A DNA stretch of 64,000 nucleotides, taken from NCBI GenBank assembly GCA_030620095.1, contig JAUTXW010000598.1:1947001-2011000 (forward strand), written 5' to 3'. A program made the position numbers and the translations under genes. Below the pieces are notes generated by a model, which was not told where the DNA came from, did no database searches, and worked only from the letters and a program-made list of their open reading frames with translations. This document shows positions 1 to 11,235 of this stretch, piece by piece; position 1 is the first letter of the stretch; every line of letters begins with the position of its first letter. The stretch is from Kuschelorhynchus macadamiae. Its lineage: Eukaryota; Arthropoda; Insecta; Coleoptera; Curculionidae.

Positions 1-2
1 CT

Positions 3-1334
3 GTATACATTTTCTCGAGGGTGAGAAATATAGAAGAGTATCTGGAAGGTAGTCCTGCATCAAGTGCCGCTTTTGGAAATAAATCAGGATGGATGACCGG
101 GGAATTGTTTGTTAAGACACTAGAACACATTGTAAAACATACAAAATGTAATAGGGAAAATAAAATACTCCTTCTTATGGATAACCACGAGTCCCATACA
201 ACTTTGAATGCCATACTTTATGCAAGGGAAAATGGAGTGGTTCTTCTTTCTTTTCCACCACATACCTCCCATAAACTCCAACCACTTGATATTGGAGTTT
301 TTGGACCCTTTAAAAGCAAATGTGCAATTTCCTTAAATGAATGGTTGTCAAGTAATCCTGGAAAAACAGTCACAGTTAAACATATACCAAGACTCACTAA
401 AATCCCATTTTTAGAAGCATTTACACCACGTAACATAACCAGTTCTTTTGAAAAACCAGGAATATGGCCAGTTAACTCCTTAGCTTTTACGGACCAAGAT
501 TTTGAAGCCACTTTAGTATTTAATGACAACGAACCTACAGGAAATCCCTTAGCTGAAAAAGAGAAGGAAGAAACTGAAAATGACCCTATTGAACCAGAAG
601 ACTTTAGAAACCAACCATCTACCTCCAAAGAAGCCGTGATATTGCCTGTTCTTGATGAAGTCGAAAGTGACAGTTCTGCAAAAACTAAAGCGCAAATCGA
701 AACTTTAACTCCTGAGTCTGTTCGACCTCTCCCAAAAGTGATAAAACCCAAAACTAAGCCAAAAAAACCTAAAGCTAATCAGGGAAAGTCAAGAATTTAC
801 ACTGAAACTCCTGAAAAAAAGAGAATAGAAGAAATAGAAGAAAACAAGAAAACAAAGCAAAAGAATAAGATTGAAAAAGGAAAAGGAAAATTGAAGAGAC
901 CCTACACAGATAATGAATCAGTCAAAAATAAAAAAATAAAACAGGTCAAAAAGAAGGTATTTTCAAGCTCTAGTAGCGAATCATCGGGATCTGATTATGA
1001 CTATGATAGTGAGACAGATGAAAACCTAAGTTTGGAATCACTACAAGAAGAAGACAAAATAGAATTAAATAACTATATTTTAGTGAAATTTTCAGTGAAA
1101 AACACCACAATATATTATATTGGTTGTGTGCAAGATATTATTTCAGATAATGCGTATCAAGTGAAGTATCTTAGGCGCAGAGCAAACACCAATAAATTTC
1201 ATTTTCCCCAAGTAGATGATATAGAAATGTGTACACGAAATGATGTATATGCCATATTATCAAGTCCTAATAAGTCCAGAAGAGATTCAAGTTTAACTTT
1301 TTACTATAATTTTGATAATATTATTGTAAAATAG
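3..1334 (+). CDS. pogo/Tigger-like DDE transposase, 5' end outside window
   Basis: The frame is open to the window edge, so the N-terminal DNA-binding domain and first catalytic Asp lie upstream. Counting from the GTG at 21, the motif LLLMDNHESH (Asp at about residue 54) and the motif HKLQPLDIGVF (Asp at about 90) match the second and third acids of the DDE_1 family used by pogo, Tigger and jerky-type transposases. The spacing between them is 35 residues. Residues 170-330 are Lys/Glu/Ser-rich and low in complexity. The last 90 residues (from about NNYILVKF) form a compact domain often seen at the end of insect copies of this family. The gene has no internal stop, so it may be a young element or a domesticated gene. 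There is no nearby host gene to decide. Confidence 0.85.
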   Translation, partial: VYIFSRVRNIEEYLEGSPASSAAFGNKSGWMTGELFVKTLEHIVKHTKCNRENKILLLMDNHESHTTLNAILYARENGVVLLSFPPHTSHKLQPLDIGVFGPFKSKCAISLNEWLSSNPGKTVTVKHIPRLTKIPFLEAFTPRNITSSFEKPGIWPVNSLAFTDQDFEATLVFNDNEPTGNPLAEKEKEETENDPIEPEDFRNQPSTSKEAVILPVLDEVESDSSAKTKAQIETLTPESVRPLPKVIKPKTKPKKPKANQGKSRIYTETPEKKRIEEIEENKKTKQKNKIEKGKGKLKRPYTDNESVKNKKIKQVKKKVFSSSSSESSGSDYDYDSETDENLSLESLQEEDKIELNNYILVKFSVKNTTIYYIGCVQDIISDNAYQVKYLRRRANTNKFHFPQVDDIEMCTRNDVYAILSSPNKSRRDSSLTFYYNFDNIIVK

Positions 1335-1592
1335 GAAACCACAATGTATTTTTTTAAAGACATTTTAGAATTAAGGATTTATTTGTTATGGTTTGAGTTT
1401 AAAAAGTTTTGTTTGTTTGAGAGCTTTTTTAAACGTAAAAAAGGAAACAGCTATTTTGTTTTAGGTTATTTTTTTATTTTCAAAAATTGCAAATGTTTAA
1501 TATAATAAAAACAAGTTTCTTTCAAGAATTGTTGCATTATTTTAAACAGTTTTAACTAAAAACGTTAATGTGCCGAAACTGCCCCTATAACT

Positions 1593-1627
1593 GGCTGATT
1601 GTGCCCCTATAGGGGGCACAATCAGCC
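1593..1627. repeat. near-perfect palindrome downstream of the transposase gene
   Basis: Two 17-base arms, ggctgattgtgccccta and its reverse complement, lie back to back with one extra G in the right arm. A related half-copy (tgccgaaactgcccctata) lies just before it at about 1570-1590. It may be part of the 3' end of the pogo-like element or a cruciform-forming MITE remnant; the element's left end is outside the window. Confidence 0.6.
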
Positions 1628-1813
1628 AATATGCAGACATATGTTATGAATATATAATGTTTTTTAGTAAACCATTATAAAACATTTGCCATGTAAAAAA
1701 GCTGTGGAAAGAATGTGTAAATTGTCGTTGATTCTTTATTAGAGCCTACAATCATCTATAACATTTTTGTAACGAAAAATCGATTATAGGGCCGAATGTG
1801 CCCCAATCTCCCC

Positions 1814-1997
1814 TACGAGGGGGGTCCCAAAATTTTCTATTTCGCCCTGTATCTCATAAACGAAGAAGGCTATGAAAATTTTGTTTACGGCTTCATAAGT
1901 TTCACAAAAAATTAGCTCAGGTTTGTGAAAACCGCAAGGTTCTATCTTTAAAAATAAGCGAGATACCCTACTTTTGCAACCAAATCCGGACACCCTG
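1814..1997 (-). mobile_element. truncated end of the GGTGTCCGG mariner-type repeat family
   Basis: About 185 bases match the terminal repeat of the elements at 8670-9449 and 50381-52187. It ends in ccggacaccctg followed by TA. Only one end is present, so this is a fragment. Confidence 0.75.
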
Positions 1998-3780
1998 TAC
2001 TTTAAAAGTTAGGGCCTGTCTAATACATTCGATATCCGGTTTGTTCTAATAATTCTCCACTATCAGTGACTGAAAAAGTTATTATTTCAAACGTACACGA
2101 TTGCATAAAACACGATTACCCTAGTTTTAATGTACAAGAATGACTGGAATTGGAAAGTCCATCGTTTTCAAACTATTGTTGCAAGTGGAACCTCCCAAGA
2201 AGATTCCAGGAGGACCAGCAAAAGTTCTTGATGTGGATGAAGAAGAAGATGAAGACACCAAATGTGCAATTGGAAGAAAAGTTCATCCTTTTTATTTTAA
2301 TAAAGAAATACTTATCCACTCTAGATAAAATTTTGATTGGGTTTCGCCAAGATGACAGTATTCCTTTGATAACTAAAAAATTCTTATGAACAACTTTAAA
2401 AAAATATGGATTTGGCCTGTGAAAACCATAACCGAAAAGCACTTTTACTGGAAAGCGACGAAATTGTTTGCTGGCGACGAAAGTACTTGAGAAGGATAAA
2501 TCGGTATCCCAGGGAGCAAAAGAAATTTTTTTATCTTGATGAGAACCGCCACTGATTACGATGGTGAAAAAAGAAAAAAATTGACAGTCGCATTTTCGAA
2601 AAAATCAATAAATCTACTTTACTTTTTCTATTCGAACACTCTGTAGACAACAATTTTCAATTTTCATATGCTCTTAGAATCCGCTACTCATTATTCGTTG
2701 ATTCGATTCGTCAGTTCGTATGAATGAGCGATTGACCAATTAACGAACTCTCCAATATTTCATCCACACTATTCATTATTCATCAATTTTTATTTAATTT
2801 ATTCGTGTGGATTTCATACACAAAAAACAAAAGATTTGATTCGGAGGAATGGTTCGCCAAGGCCAAAGCCTACTCTGATCATTTTCCCAAAAGCTGGAAT
2901 TGCCGTGCAACGAATCGGATGGATGAACCGGATCCTCCAACGAATAGTGGGTAGCGAGCTTAATTTTAAAAAGGGATTTTGCTAATTTTTCAATTTGATC
3001 AAAGAGGCTACGATTTAGAAATAATTCTTCACGTCAAATTTAGATGTTTTTAAATGTCAAAACTGGAATTTTGCAAGAGTAGTTTCAGTGTTTACATCTT
3101 ATTGGTTTGTGAAACTGGTTTTTTTCTAGAATAAAAAATGCGTTTTTTACATTTAGCGTTTAGGGAAATGTGATATACCGGAAAGTTATTTCGTTCGTCA
3201 AAAAAATAGTAACCGAGCTCGTGAATGGTATATTGCTTTGTTTCCTACTCGTAATAAGCTTAGTTAGAACGAATGAAAATATTTTAAATTATAAAACCAG
3301 AACTAAAAAGCAGTTTCTAATAAATGAAGCGATTGAAATTAACATTGGGATACCATAAAGCCTATCCTAATAACTCAATAAATGACTTAAAGCGGGATAG
3401 TGAACTGTGTTTGTGGTTAAGTATTGTCTTAAACTACTGAAGTTGATAACTAAAATTAATCCAAGTTATCTTCAATTAAATAAACATTGAAGTGATGTCA
3501 GTTTTTTTAGTGTTTGAATTGCAACAGTTGTGGTAAGAAATTGGCATTTACTTGTATTGAATGTGGTTGACTTAACATGAGAATTTACTTGATGATAAAA
3601 TATTACGCACTATTAGCACATGTAGAATACGTGTTTGGTATTTTTGCAGTATTTGTACCCGCTTATTGAAGCTTTGGTCATTTAACTGTGAATTAGTTTT
3701 ATACGATTAAATGTAGTTAGATGATTAGGAAAGGCAATTTTTATTCATTGTGTTTAAACAAAAATGTATGTAGAATCTAC
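1998..3780. other. no supported gene
   Basis: AT-rich sequence. A short frame at 2140-2328 contains an acidic run (DVDEEEDEDTK) but matches nothing I recognise, and neighbouring frames overlap it. No terminal repeats, RNA gene or splice-bounded exon could be supported. Confidence 0.5.
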
Positions 3781-3922
3781 CTGAAAGAACTGGGTGGTCT
3801 GTCGGCCTTTGTTTTTTTACTTCCGAACAGGTGCCTCTCTTTGTCTCTCGGGGTGAAGGGTCTTCGAGTCTGGAGTGGTTTGATTGCCGGTGAAGCATAA
3901 CTTGTTTCTGGATTCTGAGATT
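3781..3922 (-). CDS. ARMC2: ARMC2-like internal exon (N-terminal region)
   Basis: A 142-base open segment is flanked on the minus strand by a TTTTCAG acceptor and a CAG/GTAGAT donor. The phase-1 reading gives 46 whole codons containing RRPFTPRDKERHLFG and RPPSSF. From memory of the family, vertebrate ARMC2 has the same order near its N terminus: a PFTPRE..R.LFG motif followed shortly by RPPSSF. ARMC2 is an armadillo-repeat protein linked to axoneme assembly in sperm flagella. No armadillo repeats lie in this exon, and no second exon was found nearby, so introns must be large. A chance ORF is unlikely because splice sites, frame and motif agree, but this rests on short similarity. Confidence 0.55.
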
Positions 3923-4490
3923 CTGAAAATGACGGTACATTATTTAAATTAAAATAAATAGTATACTTAAAAAAATTAAAAGCCACGCTGAAAAGTATAA
4001 AATGTGAGCATAGATACCTAAATTATTGACAATATATCGTGGGCCACAGACATTTGAATACTTTAGTATGAATTTGACAAATTTAAAATATACATTTGAG
4101 ATTACTTTTTCAAATTATATCCAAAAAAACTAAGGTTTCGGAAGGTTGCACTGAACTTGTTTTTGGCGTATCGCTAAAAACATATTTTTTACAGACTTAA
4201 TTTATGAACTACGTAAAAGATTGATTATATTATAATGCTCTATGACACAAAAATGAGTATTTCTAACTAAAAGTTAGAAGTAAATATTATATTATACATT
4301 ATTAAACGTTTTTCAACATAGTTACAACTGCTAAACAAAGAGAGAACGGGAGTGTCGCCCGTTGGATGGAAATCCAGTGTACTGGGGATGCTACGTTGCC
4401 AAGTTTATTTTATATACGACCTATATAAATTATATAAGAAAAACAAAGTGTATATGTGGGTTGTGGATCGGTACCAGCAGGAGCGCGAAG
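3923..4490. other. no supported gene
   Basis: AT-rich DNA, probably intron or intergenic around the ARMC2-like exon. Nothing else recognised. Confidence 0.5.
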
Positions 4491-4800
4491 GCACTGGGTG
4501 GATTGGTACCGGGTTAGCACCAGGTTAGGCGCCGTAGGCATCATCGTTAATGCCCTAAAAGACGAACAACAGCGCAGGGCACCACTGGCGAAAGTCTAAC
4601 ATTCGACATCGGCCCCCTGTTATGTTAGACTTCCTCCAGTGATACACCCCCCTGTTGATTAGTGTTGACCGCACTAGGTAGATTGGTACCGGGTTAGCAC
4701 CAGGTTAGGCGCCGTAGGCATTATCATTAAAGCCCTAATATAAAAGGCGAAAGACAGCGAAGTGCATCACTGGCGGAAGTCTAACATTCAGCATCGGCCC
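4491..4800 (+). repeat. GC-rich segment duplicated in direct orientation, with a hairpin
   Basis: About 125 bases starting gcactgggtggattggtacc recur 180 bases later (4491-4614 and 4671-4800), in DNA much richer in GC than its surroundings. Between the copies, arms 4583-4601 and 4623-4641 pair over 19 bases with two mismatches around a 21-base loop. A poly-G run follows at 4805. No ORF or tRNA box could be assigned. Possible SINE or MITE fragment. Confidence 0.6.
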
Positions 4801-5559
4801 AGAAGGGGGGGGGGGCAAATGCGTTGCTGTGGGGAGACAAACATGAAAAATTTAAGCTCTATACAATAATGTAAGTTTGGCAACAATGTAAAATAACCAA
4901 TTATTCCAATGGAATATAGCGCATTGGAATGCAGTGGAAATATTGAATTTCTTTTTGGTTTTTTTAATAGAAAAAGTGGTTCATCCATTTCTTTTATTTT
5001 CTTAAAACAGTTAAATGAAGGTAAACTTTCTGATTTATATTTAAAAATTATTAAATTCCGTGGGTTTAGTTGTTTACAAGACCCCTTTAGTATTATTTCT
5101 TTTTCATGTTTCATATTAGTATTAAAATCAGTACCTGCTTAAATGTTGATATCTACTGCTTGTTATGTTATTCTTGTCTTTAGATTAGGATTGTTATTTT
5201 AAGACTGCTATTTAATCTATAACTTATCAAGCAATTAAATATGTATTTATTTTTTACGCGTATACGTAAAAAAATACAGAGTACGGGAGAAAATGATCTA
5301 AGTAGCATTAATTAAGTATTAACATTTCGAGAAAAACGAATTTAAAGTGTGAAATTAATTAAATCTTTATTTAATATTTTCATATTTGGTATAAAAGAAA
5401 AAATGTTTTTTTGTTGAAATTTATCAAAAAAAAAATCAGTAAATTTTTTTTACATGGAACTTCTCTCGTTATTACTTTTTCCTTTTATTTGGACTTTATC
5501 TCTATCTGAGTCTATGTCACAACACTAAATGCTTTCACAAAATCCCCCATGTTGAATAC
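4801..5559. other. no supported gene
   Basis: AT-rich, with short overlapping frames on both strands and no recognisable protein. Confidence 0.5.
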
Positions 5560-6180
5560 TTGACAAAAATATTAGTTATTTTTATATGACCCTTAATTTT
5601 TGACTAAAATTATGGATATGTAGTTTATAAGCTATGCCACTTACTGACAGTCAGACAGACCGACGGAAGTGGGAGAACATATTTTTCTAATCTAGGGACC
5701 TTTGAACGTCAAGATACGTAAAACCTTGTATTTGTACCACAATTTTACCAGTTCATCTTTAAATCACAATTAATTATTGCGCAAAATTTGAAATCAATAC
5801 ATTAAGTACTTTTTTAATCCGTGGTTTTTAATATTTTATTAAACCGTCATTTTGTTTCGCCATCTTGGATTCGTATCAAAATTTTACCAGCAGATTCCTA
5901 CATAATACTTTATTTTTGTGCAAAATTTGAGGTAAGATGGATGAGTAGTTTTTTAGTAATAATTTTTTTAACATTTCACTAGTTCTCCATTTTGTTTTGC
6001 CATACTGGATTTTTACCAAAATGTCACCAGGTCATCCCCATATAACCCTTAATTTTTGACCAAAATTTGAAATCAATCGGATAAGTAGTTTTTTAGCTAT
6101 GTCGCGAACAGACAGACCGACGGGAATAAGAAATCATGTTTTTTCGCTGGTAACCTTTTAACCCTTGCTTTAAATATTCG
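5560..6180 (+). repeat. dispersed repeat, three degenerate copies in tandem
   Basis: Copies begin near 5560, 5780 and 5990. Shared blocks are a 'cat(c/t)ttggattcgta..aaaattt' block, 'cttaatttttg..caaaattt', 'agttttttagctatg' and 'cagacagaccgacgg'. Related copies lie at about 7100-7310 and 7800-7930 and at 33920-34165 and 49560-49930. No coding capacity or clear termini are visible. Confidence 0.65.
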
Positions 6181-7099
6181 GTTAACTTATGGTAACTAGC
6201 GATGTTAAAATTTTTATTTACCATTTAATATTCGGTCCATAAGGAACTCGGAGAAAATGTTTCAGCGAAATTGCCAGTTTGAATAATATGTCTACACAGT
6301 TTTCTGCCATCCAGTTTAGTAATTTGTCATATTCTCTATCGTGGGCGTCTCTCAATTTTTTTGGCAGCAAGCAAGGCCGCACGGAGAGAGAAGTAAAAAT
6401 ACATAGAGTCAAATTGATAACCACCTCCTTTTTACTTCCCTCGTAGGAGATGATCTCGTAACATTTTGATAAAAATTCGATATCGCAAAACAAAATGACA
6501 ACAAAATTATTACTATAAAATAGGCTGTTTTATTTTCCGGCATTTCTTCGTTCCCGGGAACGTACTGCTTCATTCCTAGGAATTCTCGGGTTCTCGGGAA
6601 ATTCATATCGTATAGGAAAATCAGGAAAATAAAATTATATTTATTTTTCTTTATTAAACACTATCATTTACTGGTAGTAACAGAAGTCATTTTTTATATT
6701 TCCAGTTTTAAATAATTAAAAAAGATCCTGAATAAATAAAATATATTTTTCAATAGACTAACAACATAACTAAGCTAACTAATCATAATATAAAGTTATT
6801 TAAAATAAAAACAGAAAATACAACTTTTTTTTCAATAAATATCAAATTGATAGTTGGCATAAAACAAATAAAAAAATCCTCACAAATATATATCTGTATA
6901 TATAACTCACAATTAGTTTTTTCAGCAAAAATGGATTTTAAAAAACTAAAGCATTCAAAGTGCGATCAGATGCCTGTTCCTTACTTTTCTTGAGAAATTC
7001 CCGGCAACTGAAAATATAGCGCTTTGCTATGTTTTAATTAATAAAGATTTGCACGAAATACAAAGTTTTCATTGCCCATTTGACCTCTACGTGCACACA
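6181..7099. other. no supported gene
   Basis: AT-rich. Minus-strand frames at 6218-6606 overlap each other and give no recognisable protein. Two 'cccggga' motifs about 450 bases apart (about 6550 and 7000) could be worn transposon ends, but arms cannot be aligned convincingly. Confidence 0.4.
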
Positions 7100-7310
7100 C
7101 TAACCCCTTTTGAGATAATATTTTGTTAAAAATCCACTATGGCGGAATAAAATGTCGGCTGAACGGAACGTTAAAACATTATTACTAAAAAAAACTAATT
7201 ACCCAATTTACCTCAAATTTTGCACAACAATCAAGTGTTACTTAGGAAAGAATAGGTAACATTTTGGTGTAAATCCAAGATAGAAAAACAAAACAAAGGC
7301 CTAATAAATT
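7100..7310 (-). repeat. dispersed repeat (same family as 5560-6180), inverted
   Basis: The reverse complement shares the 'gccattttgtt..cgccata..ttggat' and 'ttgtgcaaaatttgagg' blocks with the copies at 5560-6180. Confidence 0.55.
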
Positions 7311-7954
7311 AGTAAAAATCAGTAAAAAAATCTAATTTAAAAATTTTAAATATGTTGTTTATTGCCAAATAAATAAAGTAGTCAGCTGAAAACTTTCTTT
7401 TTATTTTAATTTAGCCTCTTAAATACTTTGTGGTATGGTAGATAAAAAAATAAATTAAGGAAAATAATCTAAAGCATAAGGCAAATCTCAGATTTAAGCA
7501 ACTTCTAATTCTTGAACCTTTCATCAAATATTAAAATGAACAATGGCGTACTATAAATTGAAATAAATTAAAAACTTGCCCACGAACGCGTCAGTGGCTC
7601 ACTAGGGGTTTTTCTAGATGAAAAAAATAGCACTTTAAGCCCCTATTTTTACATACCAAATAAAATACCTTAAGGGATTTTTCAAATTTTATATTAAAAA
7701 TCGGTAAATTTCCTTTGCCCGGAACTTTATTGTCGTTATGAATGTTTCCTTTTATTAGGAATAGTAAAATATAACCCAATTTAGTTACGCACATAGTCAT
7801 TTACTGTACCGTCATTTGAAACGTTTTTATTGGGCGCTATCATGATCCACCATATTGGATTCGTACCAATATTACACCATTTCCCACCTATGCTACACTG
7901 AATTTTCGGGCATGATTTAAAACAAATTTTAAACAACATGAAGTCAAATGTTGT
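7311..7954. other. no supported gene
   Basis: AT-rich. A further weak copy of the dispersed repeat is visible at about 7800-7930; nothing else recognised. Confidence 0.45.
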
Positions 7955-8410
7955 GCTACTCATCTCACCTAATTTTGCACAATTTTGCACACCTATTTTT
8001 AAATTTTGCATATTCTCCTAGAGAAAGTTAAGGGGCGTTAAACATTTGTATTCCCCCCCTCCCCCCGTCAGTTACAAGATTGAAAAACTGTTGTGCTACT
8101 CCTTTCACCTAATTGTGCAAAATTTTGCACACCTATTTTTAAATTTTGCACACTCTCCTAGAGAAAGTTGTGGGTCATCGAAAATTGAAAAACTATTCTG
8201 CTACTCGTTTCATCTACTTTTAGTACAATTTTGCACACCTATTTTTTCATTTTGCACACTCTCCTGGAGAAAGTTATGGGGTTTCCAAAATTTGCATTTC
8301 CACCCGTCTGTCACAAAATTGAAATATTTTTATGCTACTCTGATCACCTAATTGTGCAAAATTAGGTTATTTTTAAATTTTCCATACTTTTCTAGAGAAA
8401 GTTATGGGAC
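7955..8410 (-). repeat. tandem repeat array, unit about 130-140 bp, three to four copies
   Basis: Each unit contains ttttgcacacctattttt, ctctcctagagaaagtt, a C-rich run and a 'gtgctactc.tttcacctaatt' block. The opposite orientation of the same repeat forms the larger array at 11035-16400. ORFs across it are by-products of the repeat. Confidence 0.8.
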
Positions 8411-8419
8411 ACTTTTATA

Positions 8420-10266
8420 CAGGGTTAGTAAAAAGAACCGGAACACTTAAATATATTCAAACCCGCTTAAATTGTGGTCACAAAATTCGGCATTTGGGGG
8501 TTTCTGGGAATGCACAATAAAAAAATGGAATCGGCACTGTTACAAGATTTCCCAGGTTTACCCTACAGCCTTTTTCTTATCTTAAATGTAATACCCCATT
8601 TATTTTTACTGCAATGAATCGGGTATCTCAAATTGAGTAAGATCCCAAATTCTCACAATTCTGTGTGTACAGGGAGCTCCGGATTTGGTTGCAAAAGCAA
8701 GGTATCTCCCTTATTTTTAAAGATAGAACATTGCTGTTTTCGCGAACCTGAGCTAATTTTTTGTGAAACTCATGAAGCCGTAAACAAAATTTTCATAGCC
8801 TTCTTCGTTTATGAGATACAGGGCGAAATAGAAAATTTTGCATTTTGGGACCCCCCTCGTATCTCGGTTATCTTTTAAGTTAACGCAAAGGGAAAAATTG
8901 CTGCTTATGCAGTTTTTTACGCTGGATCCAGTGGCGTAGTCATATTTTTCATTTGAGTTGTTATTTTTTAGATATGACCCAAAGTTGTGTTTTTTTAAAT
9001 GGGACACCCTGTATATTTATCCAGAAATTGATTTGTCCCTTTAAAAGCTTCTCAAAAATATATAATAGTATGGGTCTATTTTAATAAACAACAACAAAAA
9101 TCCTAATTTTTATAATTATCATCCCAAATTTTGCAGTAGGCCTTGCAAAACAATGCTGCCTTTTATTTAAAGTCGTTAACAATATCTACATCCTAACAAT
9201 AAATCAAAATAAATATGTAATTAAATCTATTTATCAAAATATGTATTGATAATTTCGCACCAAAAAAGTACCACCTACCTAGATTTATGTAACACAAGAA
9301 CAAAAGAGTAATAAATTATTATGTAACAAGCCTTTCAGCAAAAATCAACTGTCGTATAAGAACTACAGTAACCAAGGAAATCAAAAGAACTGTTCAAACT
9401 GATTTCCTTCCGAGATACCCTGCTTTTGCAACCAAATCCGGACACCCTGTACTAGTTGCTAAGACAACACAGCATTTACAGAAAAAAGTACGCTTAAATA
9501 CCTTATCTTAAATGGAATGTCCCATTTATTTTTATTACATTGAATTCATCGTCTCAAATTTAATAAGATCCCAAATTTGCGTCTTTAAAATCAGTATTCA
9601 TTCTGTTAAAAGTTATTGTTACTTTAGTTCGTTGACTTTTAATCTCTTTATCTTAGCATTATTGGTGTTTGGTCGTTGTTGTCTCGCCCGTTTTTAAACA
9701 CGCTTTAAGTATCAACCACTGGTAGAAGTTAGACCAGTCTCAAGCCGGGATAAAGTGTGAAGGAAAGGAGTCAATATCAGTTCAACTTTCATAAATTAAA
9801 AGTCATTAATTTCAATAAAAATCAGTGGGGCCTTTTATTTAAGATAAGAAAACGACCACGTGTAGGACAAAACTAGGAAAATCTTACAACAGTGTCGATA
9901 CCATTTTTCAATTCCGCTTGCCGAAACACTTAAATATCGAATTTTGTAAGCACAACTTTAGCAGTTTTGAACACATTCAAGCGTTCTCGTACTTTTTTGT
10001 ATAAATGCTGTGACATCTCTCAGAAACTATTACAGATAGAGTGTTGAAGATTTGAGATCTTAATTTGAGACAGCTAATTGCAATAAAAATAAAAGAGTAA
10101 TTCCATTTAAGAAAGATAATTAGCGCAAAACTGGAAAATCTGGTAATAGTGCCGACACTTTTTTCAATTTCGCGTGCCAAAAAAACCCCCAAATGCTGAA
10201 TTTTTAAGCATAACCTCAGCGGTTTTGAAGATATTTAAGCGTCCCGGTTCTTTTTACTAACCCCTG
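8420..10266. mobile_element. TA-flanked non-autonomous element with long imperfect inverted ends
   Basis: The left end cagggttagtaaaaagaacc and the right end read inward on the minus strand (caggggttagtaaaaagaac) match. The similarity runs inward for roughly 200 bases with gaps. Both ends abut TA (8418-8419 and 10267-10268). Excluding the nested element at 8670-9449 it is about 1.07 kb. No transposase is visible. TA targets and CAGGG ends fit the Tc1/mariner superfamily, by inference. Confidence 0.75.
8670..9449. mobile_element. 780 bp internally deleted mariner-type element nested in the previous one
   Basis: Flanked by TA on both sides (8668-8669, 9450-9451). The right end reads ccggacaccctg and the left end is its slightly altered inverse. 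Bases 8670-9405 are the reverse complement of the 51500-52187 half of the larger element at 50381-52187, and the last 40 bases match the other end. It therefore looks like that element with nearly everything but one long arm deleted. Confidence 0.85.
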
Positions 10267-11034
10267 TATTACGACCATCAGCGTGCGTCGCGTCGGTTTG
10301 GGGATGAAGACGCCGCCGCCGCCCAGTGACAGGCCAATTTAACAATAGAAGCAAAAAATTGTTCCCTTATAATTAAATGTACTTATATTGAATTAGGAAC
10401 ACTGTAATATTATTTACTAAATAGTAGAAAATAAACCAAGTACGTCTACGTCTGATTTATGCTGTCTATAACCGACACTTTGTAAATCGATATGAACGCC
10501 CAGCTCTGTTTGCTTTTAGAAAAAAAATTCTTACCTTATTCTGTTACTCAATTTCCTTTAAAATCAAATAAAACACAACGACTAAACGATCGCAGCTTGC
10601 TAGGTAAAAATTAAAAGGGAGATGGAACCACTAATCAATAATAATAATGAGGCGCCTTCAGATTTTGGCAAGTCGTTTCAAGTCGCCCTGGTTGACAGCA
10701 AATCGAATATGTATTGCTATGAGATTTTGGATGTACATATTTCAGTTTAAAGTTACTTTAATGTTGTAAAATATACAGATAGAGATAACCAGATAGGATC
10801 ATTGCTTTTTATGTAAATAAGTGAAAATCTTAATTCGATATTCAGGATCAAAAAAACATAAAATTATAGAGTTAAACATATTGGAATTTAGAGATATCAG
10901 TCATAGACAACAGATCAGGTTTAAACGCATCCTTGGCAGCCACCACCATGAGGGGCATAACGAACTTTGAATTTTAAAAACTTGAAAATAAGTGTCCAAA
11001 ACTAGGTGATGCAGATTTTTGACACCCTATTAAT
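10267..11034. other. no supported gene
   Basis: Contains a short GC-rich patch (gacgccgccgccgcc at about 10308) and otherwise AT-rich sequence without recognisable features. Confidence 0.45.
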
Positions 11035-11235
11035 GTCTCTAGGAAAGTGTGTGCCAACGTTTAAAATAGGTGTGCAAAATTGGACAAAATTAGCCGAACC
11101 GAGAAAAAGATTCAATTGCGTGACAGACGGGGAAGTGCGGGGGATACAAATTATGGAACGCCTATAACTTTCTCCAGGAGAGTATGCAAAATGGGAAAAT
11201 AGATGTTCAAAATTAGGTTAAACGAGTAGCACAAC
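11035..11235 (+). repeat. left part of the split tandem repeat array
   Basis: One and a half units of the repeat (ggtgtgcaaaatt, gtgacagacgggg, aactttctccaggagagt, gagtagcacaac). It ends abruptly at the inserted P-like transposon and resumes at 15186. Confidence 0.8.

Noticed and set aside
218..751. 177-codon minus-strand frame
   Set aside because: Antisense of the pogo-like transposase gene; no recognisable protein.
2140..2442. Overlapping short frames with an acidic stretch
   Set aside because: Three frames on two strands overlap; no motif, no splice sites, no family recognised.
4440..4800. tRNA-like boxes in the GC-rich segment
   Set aside because: No cloverleaf could be drawn around ggttagcaccaggtta.
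6540..7010. Possible hAT-like ends with cccggga motifs
   Set aside because: Arms do not align beyond a few bases and no 8 bp duplication is visible.
8046..8351. 101-codon plus-strand frame rich in FCTL/LFCYSFH
   Set aside because: Translation of the tandem repeat; similar frames occur in every array.
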